18,417 nt of DNA from Actinomycetes bacterium (GTDB taxonomy: Bacteria > Actinomycetota > Acidimicrobiia > Acidimicrobiales > Palsa-688), in assembly GCA_021819345.1 (NCBI GenBank), contig JAKARG010000012.1:1-18417 (forward strand). Direction: 5' to 3'. Below are positions 6,922 to 13,640 of this stretch, piece by piece. How positions within the stretch are numbered: the stretch's first letter is position 1; the number at the start of each line of letters is the position of its first letter. Under the pieces are notes generated by a model. That model did no database searches. It was not told the DNA's origin and was given only the letters and a program-made list of their open reading frames with translations. A program made the position numbers and the translations under genes.

Positions 6922-8451
6922 ATGAGCACGAACATGCTTTTCCTGATGACCGACCAGCATCGAGTCGATACGCTAGGGGCCTACGGCAACCAGCTGGTAC
7001 CAACCCCGAACCTGGACCGACTGGCTTCTACGGGTGCGTTGTTCCAGAGATGCTACACGCCGACGGCGATCTGCACACCTGCAAGAGCGAGCCTCCTCAC
7101 GGGTCAGCAACCATTCCGCCACAAGCTGCTGGCCAATCAGGAGCGAAACGTCGGCTACAACGAAGACCTCGCGGCAGACACCTTCACCTTTCCCCAGGCG
7201 CTCCGCGGGGCCGGCTACGCTTGCGGGCTGATAGGAAAATGGCACGTAGGTACTGAGCGCAACGCCGCCTCCTATGGCTTCGAGGGGCCGGATCTGCAGG
7301 GATGGCATAATCCGGTAGGCCACGAGGACTACCAGGCTTACCTCGCCGAGCGTGGCCTTCCTACAGCCTCGGTATCAGAGGAGATTCGAAGCACCTACCC
7401 AAATGGAAGCCCGGGGAACTTGCTCGCCGGTCGGCTTGCCCAGCCGATCGAGGCAACTTTCGAGGCATACTTGGCGACCCGAGCGATTGAGATGCTCAAC
7501 AGCTATGTCGACCGGTTCACCAGCACAGGGTCTCCGTTCTTCCTGCAGGTGAACTTCTTTGGACCGCATCTACCCTACCTGTTGCCCGGCGAGTACTTCG
7601 ATCTCATCGACCCATCGATGGTGGCACTACCCACTTCTGTCGCTGAGACCTTCGAGGGAAAGCCCGCTGTGCAGCGCAAGTACAGTGCCCATTGGGGCTA
7701 CGATACCTTGAGCACCGAGCAGTCCCGCAAGCTCATTGCCGTCTATTGGGGGTACGTTGCGATGATCGACTCGTTGATCGGGCGGGTGCTCGAGGCGTTA
7801 GACGATACTGGTCTTGTGGATGAAACGGCGGTCTTCTTCACTGCGGACCACGGGGAGTTCACAGGAGCCCACCGGCTCCACGACAAAGGTCCGGCAATGT
7901 ACGAAGACATCTATCGGATTCCAGGCATCATCCGGGTGCCAGGTGAGAAGCCCGTTGTTAGGAACGAGATGGTGTCGTTGACCGACTTCACTGCGACGGT
8001 TCTCGAACTTGCTGATGTCAGTACAGAACAAGCTGTTGACTCTCGGAGTCTGCTGCCACTCATACGTGGTGAAGGTATCGACTGGCCACGGGAGATCGTG
8101 TGCGAATTTCATGGACATCACTTTCCCTATGTTCAGAGGATGCTCCGAACCGAGAGTTGGAAACTGGTTGTCAATCCAGAATCGACAAACGAGTTGTATG
8201 ACCTAGTAAACGATCCAGATGAGCTGGTAAATCGCTACCATGATCAATCTGTGGCTGACGTCCGTGACGTACTCGTCCAGCGTCTCTATCAGATCCTCCA
8301 GGCGCGCGGTGATAAATTCTACCACTGGATGACCTCAATGGACCCGGTGGGGTCATTGGCGTCGCTGAACCCGAGTCGCGCACCGGGCGAAGCGACAGCA
8401 GCGGCATCGGTCGCTCGAGCCATGGAACCCACTGCTGCTGAGATGTCGTAG
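6922..8451 (+). CDS. Type I (formylglycine) sulfatase, probably cytoplasmic
   Basis: The 509-residue arylsulfatase-fold enzyme hydrolyses sulfate esters, here most likely on a carbohydrate. The signature C-T-P-A-R-A-S-L-L-T-G starts at Cys51, the residue that formylglycine-generating enzyme converts to the catalytic aldehyde. 'MTDQH' near residue 11 and 'ADHGEF' (Asp309, His310) supply calcium ligands, and 'LIGKWHVG' is the usual lysine/histidine loop. The start is supported by GGAAAGG (6905-6911), 10 bases before ATG 6922. The N-terminus goes straight into the first core strand, so there is no signal peptide. It lies 210 bases after GH2 on the same strand. The last ~35 residues are Ala-rich and probably disordered. 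No maturation enzyme gene is in this window, so one must exist elsewhere if the enzyme is active. The exact sulfatase subfamily is not determined. Confidence 0.92.
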   Translation: MSTNMLFLMTDQHRVDTLGAYGNQLVPTPNLDRLASTGALFQRCYTPTAICTPARASLLTGQQPFRHKLLANQERNVGYNEDLAADTFTFPQALRGAGYACGLIGKWHVGTERNAASYGFEGPDLQGWHNPVGHEDYQAYLAERGLPTASVSEEIRSTYPNGSPGNLLAGRLAQPIEATFEAYLATRAIEMLNSYVDRFTSTGSPFFLQVNFFGPHLPYLLPGEYFDLIDPSMVALPTSVAETFEGKPAVQRKYSAHWGYDTLSTEQSRKLIAVYWGYVAMIDSLIGRVLEALDDTGLVDETAVFFTADHGEFTGAHRLHDKGPAMYEDIYRIPGIIRVPGEKPVVRNEMVSLTDFTATVLELADVSTEQAVDSRSLLPLIRGEGIDWPREIVCEFHGHHFPYVQRMLRTESWKLVVNPESTNELYDLVNDPDELVNRYHDQSVADVRDVLVQRLYQILQARGDKFYHWMTSMDPVGSLASLNPSRAPGEATAAASVARAMEPTAAEMS

Positions 8452-8693
8452 GGGCAGAGCACTGAGAAGCGCGTGTCGTTCGGTCGTGGTAGGCACGGGG
8501 CTGCAACCGCCTCGGATAGCCTGGAGGGGCCTTCTGGCCCGCCACCTAACCGTATGTTCTAAATGGATGTCGGCCCACACGCCGGTAAGCTCGACGTGGC
8601 CGGCCTGGAGGCCGCGGCGGTAGAGCCCGCGCGGGGCGCCCACGGGAAGAAGGTCGCCGGGGTGGTGCAGGCGATCTCCGGCAAGCTGTTCGG

Positions 8694-9024
8694 CGGCAGC
8701 ATCGGCCCGAGGTGGTCCCCGCTCGCTGATGACGTCCAGCGAGAGGTAGGCGAGGATGCCGAGAGCGCTCGTGCCGAGGCCGAGAGCGCTCATGCCGGGG
8801 GCTTCTGTGATGACGATCGGGTCCATGCTGATGGCGAGGTGGGCGATGCGGGTGATGCGCAGGCGTTGGGGCTGGAGGCCGCAGGGGTCGAGCAGGTGGG
8901 TGACGTAGACGGGTGAGGTGGGGGTGTTGCGGGTCTCGATGGCTCGGGTTACCACGACGTGGGGGTTGTCGGTCCGGAGGGTGCCACCCGCCACCAACAC
9001 GGACCAACCTTCCGCCACGAGCAT
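8694..9024 (-). pseudogene. C-terminal scrap of a tyrosine-recombinase-like protein
   Basis: The minus frame starting at 9024 contains 'NPHVVVTRAIETRNTPTSPV' and then 'CGLQPQRLRITRIAHLAISM' followed by 'DPIVITEAPGMSALG'. This is the pattern at the end of actinobacterial XerC/integrase-like proteins ('HPHVLVTR…LRxTRLADLxxxxDPKLVAEALGMxxEGxLxYLAD'). The catalytic Arg/His/Tyr region and any DNA-binding N-terminus are not found upstream, and the frame drifts off after about 8694. It is best read as a truncated remnant. The identification is by motif memory only. It marks the far edge of the accessory region. Confidence 0.45.
8758..8799. repeat. 21-bp tandem duplication inside the recombinase remnant
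   Basis: 8758-8778 and 8779-8799 are adjacent 21-base units differing at two positions. On the minus strand they encode the repeated phrase 'SALGLGT-SALG' directly after 'GM', at a site where related recombinases have a single copy. The length is a multiple of three, so frame is kept but seven residues are added. Confidence 0.8.
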
Positions 9025-9501
9025 GGGACCACCTCGTCCCCGTTCGCGCCGGCCGACTTTGCTGCTTCCGGACCGGCATGACGGTGTCGACCGTTGGGCT
9101 TGCGCTGCGGGGCCGTGGGCGCCGGCGTGTCGGTGGCTCCTGGCTACTGCCGCTTGCGGCAGGGCTCACCGTTGATGACGAGAGCCATGGGGCGCACACC
9201 CTCCCTCGTGGATCGGTGCGGCCAGCCGAAGCGCTGAGCGGCCGGCGGTGGTGGATCTCGGAGGTGGTCCCGAGACTGGGGGAAAAGTGGTCCCATGCTG
9301 CTGGCGGCCGACACCTCCTGCGTGAATCGTCGAACTGCGCTCCTGCTCACGCCGACGACTTTCCCGACGGCCCTTGGCTCAGGGGACGGTGCTGTAGGCC
9401 GGCTGGCTAGTTTCGGGAGCGACTTCGCGGTTGTCGGGGCACAGAGGCATTGACAACCCGTGACCGGGCCCGCTGGCAGGAAGGACTGGCAGGATGAAGC
9501 C
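9025..9501. other. No recognised gene
   Basis: Between the recombinase scrap and the methyltransferase I see no intact gene. On the minus strand about 9310-9370 reads 'AVGKVVGVSRSAVRRFTQEV', a helix-turn-helix-like phrase, but it sits in a frame that has no other supported content and is antisense to the methyltransferase upstream of that point. It may be another transposon scrap. The 110 bases after the sulfatase (8452-8562) also hold only a short weak hairpin. Confidence 0.4.
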
Positions 9502-10062
9502 ATGCGCCGACCTGCCGATCCGATCGGAGAGGCCCTTGGGGCCTCGGTGAGGGTGTTGGAGGTGGGTTGCGGGCCGGTCCCGCACGCCTGCACCACGGTG
9601 GGCTTGGACCGAGACCGTCGGGCCGTCGCAGCTCTTCCGGGCGACGGGCCGGTGGTGGTCGTCGGTGACGCCAGCCACCTGCCATTCGCCGACGGCTCCT
9701 TCGACGCCGTCCTAGCCCGCGGGGTGCTGCACCACCTGCCCGATGTCGCCGCCTTCCTTGGCGAAGCCCGCAGGGTCACGACCTCGAGCGGGCGGCTCCT
9801 GGTGCTCGACGCCCTGCCGATGTCAGACGATGACTACCGGGCGATGACCACCGAGCTCCACGACACAGGCGCGCCCACCGAGCCGAGCAACGGAGTTGAA
9901 ACTGCCCTACTCGCTGGTGCGGCCATTGCGGCCGGTGGTCGCGTGGTTCGATCCCGGTCAGCGGGGCGCTGGACCCACGCCACTCCTCCCTTCACCGCCC
10001 GAGAGCTCACCAGTCCCGCCTCACTCCACCTCATCATGTGGTCGCCTGGTGGAGCAGCATGA
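9502..10062 (+). CDS. Class I SAM-dependent methyltransferase (Methyltransf_11 type)
   Basis: The 186-residue protein carries the Rossmann methyltransferase signatures. Motif I 'VLEVGCGPVP' (18-27) binds SAM. An acidic residue in 'GLDRD' (34-38) follows. 'GDASHLPFADGSFDAVLARG' (55-74) covers motifs II-III, and 'HHLPDVAAFLGEARRV' (77-92) and 'GRLLVLDALP' (97-106) complete the fold. The stretch after motif I is short, as in small single-domain members. The start at ATG 9502 has AGG 8 bases upstream; a GTG at 9460 is an alternative adding 14 residues. After about residue 125 the sequence no longer resembles the family and another frame opens at 9896, so a late frameshift or a lineage-specific C-terminus is possible. 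The methyl acceptor is unknown. Confidence 0.7.
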   Translation: MRRPADPIGEALGASVRVLEVGCGPVPHACTTVGLDRDRRAVAALPGDGPVVVVGDASHLPFADGSFDAVLARGVLHHLPDVAAFLGEARRVTTSSGRLLVLDALPMSDDDYRAMTTELHDTGAPTEPSNGVETALLAGAAIAAGGRVVRSRSAGRWTHATPPFTARELTSPASLHLIMWSPGGAA

Positions 10063-10298
10063 AGAGGCCGACGCCACTCGGGGCTGCTCCACACGCTCAC
10101 GCCCACCCAGACGAGCCCGTCGGCGATCCCCAGAGGTCGACTTCCCTCCCGAACAGGACGAAGCGACTCCTTCCTTGGCTGCCTGGCTGGAGCTGGTCGC
10201 CGGTGACGACGAGCCCGTAGACCTACCCCGCTCCGAGGGCGGACCCGGCCGGTGGTGGAAGCCGCAAGGGTGCTGCGCGACCACCGGTCGAGCTGACG

Positions 10299-10325
10299 AT
10301 GTATCGTCGACATATCGTTAGGAGG
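10299..10325 (+). promoter_or_regulatory. PadR operator-like repeat overlapping the leader and ribosome binding site
   Basis: ATGT (10299-10302) and ACAT (10310-10313) form an inverted pair around ATCGTCG, and TATCGT is directly repeated (10302-10307, 10313-10318). The strong site AGGAGG (10320-10325) follows at once. PadR proteins are known to bind ATGT/ACAT dyads, classically with 8 central bases rather than the 7 here. The position implies autorepression, which is inference. Confidence 0.5.
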
Positions 10326-10331
10326 TTGACC

Positions 10332-11018
10332 ATGTGGCAAGAGCACAGGGGGCACGACCGGTGCCATGACGGCGATCGGCGAGGACCCTGGGGCGGGCGA
10401 GGGCCCTGGGCCTGGGCGATGGCAGCTGGTGGCCCCGACGTGGGTGGGAGCGCAGCGGACCCCGACGTCGGTTGGTGGGGCCCTTCTGGCCAGGGGCCAG
10501 GAGCAGGGCTCGGCGGTCCGAGGGGCTTCGGACGCGGGGCTCGGGGTGGTCGCCGTCGGGGCCGGGGCGACGTACGGGCAGCCCTGCTGGTGCTGCTCGC
10601 CGAGCGGCCCATGCATGGGTACGAGATGATCTCCCAGCTGGAGGAGCGGACACAGGGGGCGTGGCGACCGAGCCCGGGCTCGGTGTACCCGACGCTCCAG
10701 CTCCTGGAGGACGAGGGGCTCGTAAGGGTCGAGGCCGATGGCGGGCGCCGGCGGTACCACCTCACGAGCGAGGGCCGGGAGGCGGCGGTCCAGGTGACGG
10801 AGGCCGGGACGCCGTGGGCCCGAATGGCAGACGAGCCGGGCAGCGAGGCTCGCCGAGACCTGCGGCGGGCGGCCTTCGCGACGATGGCGGCGGTGCGCCA
10901 GGTCGCCTTCGTCGGTGGCGCAGCAGAGCAGCAGGCCGCGGCCGAGCTACTGGGACAGACCTGCCAGCGTCTCTACCGCCTGCTCGGCGGCTCGGAGGAC
11001 GAGCAGGGGACAAGCTGA
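10332..11018 (+). CDS. PadR-family transcriptional regulator with Gly/Arg-rich N-terminus
   Basis: The 228-residue protein has a PadR winged helix at about 80-152: 'AALLVLLAERPMHGYEMISQ', then the recognition segment 'PGSVYPTLQLLEDEGLV' (115-131) and wing 'GGRRRYHLTSEGRE'. A helical dimerisation segment follows to the end. The first ~78 residues are unusually rich in Gly, Arg, Trp and Pro with His-rich start 'MWQEHRGHDRCHD' and are probably disordered. Such tails are common in actinobacterial PadR proteins of this type. Start ATG 10332 has AGGAGG 6 bases upstream. No transporter or enzyme is co-transcribed downstream (the next gene converges), so only self-regulation through the 10299-10313 dyad can be suggested. 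PadR proteins often sense phenolics, drugs or metals; the ligand here is unknown. Confidence 0.88.
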   Translation: MWQEHRGHDRCHDGDRRGPWGGRGPWAWAMAAGGPDVGGSAADPDVGWWGPSGQGPGAGLGGPRGFGRGARGGRRRGRGDVRAALLVLLAERPMHGYEMISQLEERTQGAWRPSPGSVYPTLQLLEDEGLVRVEADGGRRRYHLTSEGREAAVQVTEAGTPWARMADEPGSEARRDLRRAAFATMAAVRQVAFVGGAAEQQAAAELLGQTCQRLYRLLGGSEDEQGTS

Positions 11019-11090
11019 GCCCGCCGGGGGCCGGGGCGGCCCGCTTGGATGCGGAGCCATCGAGGGTGGCGCCGGCAGAGCAGGCCGCCC

Positions 11091-12257
11091 TCAGCGGTAG
11101 GCAGAGATCCCGGTCAGAGCCTGACCGATCGCGAGCTGGTGCACCTCGCCGGTCCCCTCGTAGGTGAGCACGGACTCGAGGTTGTTGGCGTGACGTAGGG
11201 CCGCGTACTCGGTGGTGATCCCTGCGGCACCGAGCACGGTCCGGCACGCCCGGGCGATCGCGATGGCCTCGCGCACGTTGTTGAGCTTGCCGACGCTGAC
11301 CTGCTCGGGTCGCAGGCGCCCCTCATCCTTGAGCCGCCCGAGGTGGAGGGCCAGCAGCAGGCCCTTGGAGAGCTCTACGGCGGCGTCTGCCAGCTTGGCC
11401 TGGGTCAGCTGGAAGCCGGCGATGGGACGGTCGAACTGGACCCGCTCCCCGGCGTAGGCGAGAGCCGTGTTGAGGCAGTCGCGGGCTGCCCCCATGGCTC
11501 CCCAGACGATCCCGAAGCGTGCCTCGTCGAGGCACGACAGGGGCGCCGACAATCCCCTCCCGTCCGGGAGGATCGCCGAGGCGGGCAGGCGTACGTCCTG
11601 GAGCGACAGCTCCGAGGTCGCCGAAGCACGCAAGGACAGCTTGTGATGGATGTCGTGGGCCGAGAAGCCCGCCGTGCCTCGGGGCACGAGAAAGCCGCGG
11701 ATGCCGTCGTCTGTTCGGGCCCACACGGTCGCCACGTCGGCGAGGCTCCCGTTGGTTATCCACATCTTGCTGCCGTTCAGGACCCAATCGCTCCCGTCAC
11801 GGCGCGCCGTGGTACGCATCCCGCCGGGGTTGGACCCGAAGTCCGCCTCCGTCAGCCCGAAGCAGCCGATCGCCTCGCCGCTCGCGAGGCGAGGCAGCCA
11901 CTCCGACTTCTGCTCCTCCGAGCCCCACCGCCAGATCGAGTACATGGACAGTGAACCCTGCACGGACACGAAGCTGCGCAGCCCGCTGTCGCCGGCCTCG
12001 AGCTCCAGGCAGGCCAGCCCGTAGCTGACCGCATTGGTGCCAGCACATCCGTAGCCCTCGAGGTGCATACCGAACAAGCCCATGGCGCCGAGCTCCGATG
12101 CCAGCTCGCGAGGGGCAACGCCCTCTTCGAACCAGTCGGCGATATGCGGTCGTACCGCCTTGTCGACGAAGGTGCGCACCGTCCGCTGGATCATGCGCTC
12201 CTCCTCGTCGATCAGCGAGTCGAAGTCGATGAGGGCACTGGCGTCGTCGAGCGCCAC
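11091..12257 (-). CDS. Acyl-CoA dehydrogenase, glutaryl-CoA dehydrogenase-like
   Basis: The 388-residue FAD enzyme has the full acyl-CoA dehydrogenase fold: an N-terminal helical part (20-130), the beta domain with 'GCFGLTEADFGSNPGGM', 'WITNGSLADVATVWART', and a C-terminal helical part with 'GERVQFDRPIAGFQLTQAKL'. The base Glu367 lies in 'TYEGTGEVHQLAIGQALTG', the position and wording seen in glutaryl-CoA dehydrogenases, which oxidise and decarboxylate glutaryl-CoA to crotonyl-CoA. Length also fits that family (~390). The GTG at 12257 is chosen because AGGAGG (12270-12265) lies 7 bases before it; upstream in-frame codons are arginine-rich noise. No lysine- or tryptophan-degradation genes adjoin it and it converges with padR, so a related branched or dicarboxyl acyl-CoA substrate cannot be excluded. 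Confidence 0.88.
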   Translation of the reverse strand: MALDDASALIDFDSLIDEEERMIQRTVRTFVDKAVRPHIADWFEEGVAPRELASELGAMGLFGMHLEGYGCAGTNAVSYGLACLELEAGDSGLRSFVSVQGSLSMYSIWRWGSEEQKSEWLPRLASGEAIGCFGLTEADFGSNPGGMRTTARRDGSDWVLNGSKMWITNGSLADVATVWARTDDGIRGFLVPRGTAGFSAHDIHHKLSLRASATSELSLQDVRLPASAILPDGRGLSAPLSCLDEARFGIVWGAMGAARDCLNTALAYAGERVQFDRPIAGFQLTQAKLADAAVELSKGLLLALHLGRLKDEGRLRPEQVSVGKLNNVREAIAIARACRTVLGAAGITTEYAALRHANNLESVLTYEGTGEVHQLAIGQALTGISAYR

Positions 12258-12456
12258 GGGCCTACCTCCTGTGAGCGAGAACCGGGTAGGCAGTCCGCAG
12301 CGGCTGGCGGAGTCCGCTCGTGGCGGGCGGACCAGGACACCGGGTACTGTCCGACCCGCGGACGCTAGCGCACGGCTTCGGGCAACCCAACCCGGTGCTC
12401 GTCGAGCAGCGCGGGTTCGTCCGCCGAAGGGCCCGCTCGTTGGTTCGGGTTGCCGT

Positions 12457-13524
12457 TCAGGTGGCTGCGACCGATGACGTCCGCGTGCTCGCCTGTCGTG
12501 GGCCGGGCCGCTTCCTCGCACTTGCCGGCGCAGCGCCCGGGGCACGATCCGTCGGCTGAGGTGGCCCCGGGCGACCGTCGGGCTCTTCGGCCACCCCGGC
12601 GAGCTGACGCAGGAAGGAGCGCAGCGCGACCTTCGCTATGCGCTCCTCGGCGGAGCCCTCGGGAGGGCGGAGGTTCCCGCTCACCTCGAGCTCGGTGCGC
12701 CCGGGGCCGGCACCTGTCGCGCCGAGGACCAGGTCGGCGTGGGAGCTGCACCCCTGGGCGCCGAGCACGCCCGATGCCTCCCAGGACAGCGAGCGGACGA
12801 GGCCTGGCCCACCTCCGGCCTGCCGAGGGCGAGCGGTGATGGCTGGGGCGTCAGCGGCCTCGGCCGGTCTGGATCGCACGGCGGCCCTCATCGGGCCCCA
12901 CGGAGAGCCGGCGGGGAGAACGCTCATCCGGACCGCCTCGGCCTCGCCGTAGGCGCGGGCCACCAGGCCGGCGAGGAGCTCGTCGTCGGCGAGGGCGGCG
13001 TCGACGGCGTCGAGGCTCGCAGCGGCGAGCACCGAAGCGCTCACCTCCAGGCTCGCTCCCGCATGACGATGCGAGTCCGTCGGTGCGGTCACCTTGCCCT
13101 GCTCCAGGGCCACGTCCTGGGCCACCAGCTGAGAGAGGTTCGTGGAGGCAAGGGCCTCGCGCAGGGCGTCGGTGGCGGCCCTCCAGGTCTCGTGGAGTGG
13201 GCAGACTGCGTCCCAGCGGCACGGTCCTTCCCCGAGTGCGCACCGCTCGGACCTGAGCGGTCCCTCGCCCGCCTCGACCACCTCGACGAGCGAGATCGCG
13301 GAGGGGTCCCTCGAGAGTCGGTAGCCGCCGTCCTTGCCCGACTTCGAGGTGGCGAGGCCGGCACGGACGAGGTCGGCGAGGATCTGCGAGGCAAAGGTCT
13401 GGGGCACGCCCATCTCGGCGACCACCTCTCTGATCTTGCGGGACTCGCCCGCCGGCCAGGCTCGGGCCAGCGCCAGGGCCGAGCGCACCACGTAGTCCCC
13501 CCGCTTCGACAAAGTCATGTTCAT
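12457..13524 (-). CDS. Rrf2-family iron-sulfur-type regulator with long C-terminal extension
   Basis: Residues 1-135 are a clear Rrf2 domain: 'LSKRGDYVVRSALALA' (5-20), winged helix with 'VPQTFASQILADLVRAGLA' (40-58), wing 'SGKDGGYRLSRDP', then Cys95-X6-Cys102-X5-Cys108, the cluster-binding loop spacing of IscR/NsrR-type redox and NO sensors. The family is usually ~150 residues; this protein has 355. The extension (about 156-320) alternates strands and helices ('WEASGVLGAQG', 'RTELEVSGNL', 'AKVALRSFLRQLAGVAEE') and faintly recalls SRPBCC/START-like domains; the last ~30 residues are Pro/Arg-rich. ATG 13524 is chosen since TACACT lies 7 bases upstream, the geometry of leaderless mRNAs; ATG 13518 is an alternative. 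It is divergent from the polyferredoxin genes, which it probably controls. Confidence 0.82.
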   Translation of the reverse strand: MNMTLSKRGDYVVRSALALARAWPAGESRKIREVVAEMGVPQTFASQILADLVRAGLATSKSGKDGGYRLSRDPSAISLVEVVEAGEGPLRSERCALGEGPCRWDAVCPLHETWRAATDALREALASTNLSQLVAQDVALEQGKVTAPTDSHRHAGASLEVSASVLAAASLDAVDAALADDELLAGLVARAYGEAEAVRMSVLPAGSPWGPMRAAVRSRPAEAADAPAITARPRQAGGGPGLVRSLSWEASGVLGAQGCSSHADLVLGATGAGPGRTELEVSGNLRPPEGSAEERIAKVALRSFLRQLAGVAEEPDGRPGPPQPTDRAPGAAPASARKRPGPRQASTRTSSVAAT

Positions 13525-13537
13525 CACACGAAGTGTA
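13525..13537 (-). promoter_or_regulatory. Leaderless -10 box for the Rrf2 gene with overlapping inverted repeat
   Basis: On the minus strand TACACT (13537-13532) is followed by 7 bases and the ATG at 13524, the arrangement expected for a leaderless actinobacterial transcript. No ribosome binding site is present, in agreement. The inverted repeat ACAC-GAA-GTGT (13526-13536) overlaps this box and would suit autorepression. No good -35 is seen. Confidence 0.5.
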
Positions 13538-13546
13538 GCTGCTGGC

Positions 13547-13575
13547 TTGACATCCCTCGCCCACAGTCTTACTGT
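13547..13575 (+). promoter_or_regulatory. Promoter for the polyferredoxin / flavoprotein genes with overlapping dyad
   Basis: A perfect TTGACA (13547-13552), a 17-base spacer and TACTGT (13570-13575) form a strong promoter with initiation near 13582, about 60 bases before ATG 13641. The dyad ACAGT-CTT-ACTGT (13563-13575) covers the -10 box. A repressor bound here would block RNA polymerase. The adjacent divergent Rrf2 protein is the natural candidate, by inference. Confidence 0.6.
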
Positions 13576-13640
13576 CATGGTCGACGTGTAGTAGTTCAGT
13601 AGAGGTATCGCACAGAGTGTCGTCCAGCGGAGCGTGAGCC

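Noticed and set aside
8526..8541. Hairpin GGGCC-TTCT-GGCCC after the sulfatase gene
   Set aside because: The stem is only five pairs and no T-run follows, so it is not a convincing terminator.
8563..8916. Plus-strand frame starting MDVGPHAGKLDVAGLEA
   Set aside because: It is antisense to the recombinase-like fragment, which has a recognisable motif; the Ala/Gly/Asp-rich product looks like a composition artefact.
9144..9779. Minus-strand frame with a helix-turn-helix-like phrase near 9340
   Set aside because: Most of it is antisense to the methyltransferase, and only about 20 residues look protein-like; not enough to call a gene.
11034..11090. Inverted arms GGGCGGCC / GGCCGCCC between the convergent padR and dehydrogenase genes
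   Set aside because: The loop is about 41 bases and no T-run exists on either strand; in DNA this GC-rich such arms arise often by chance.
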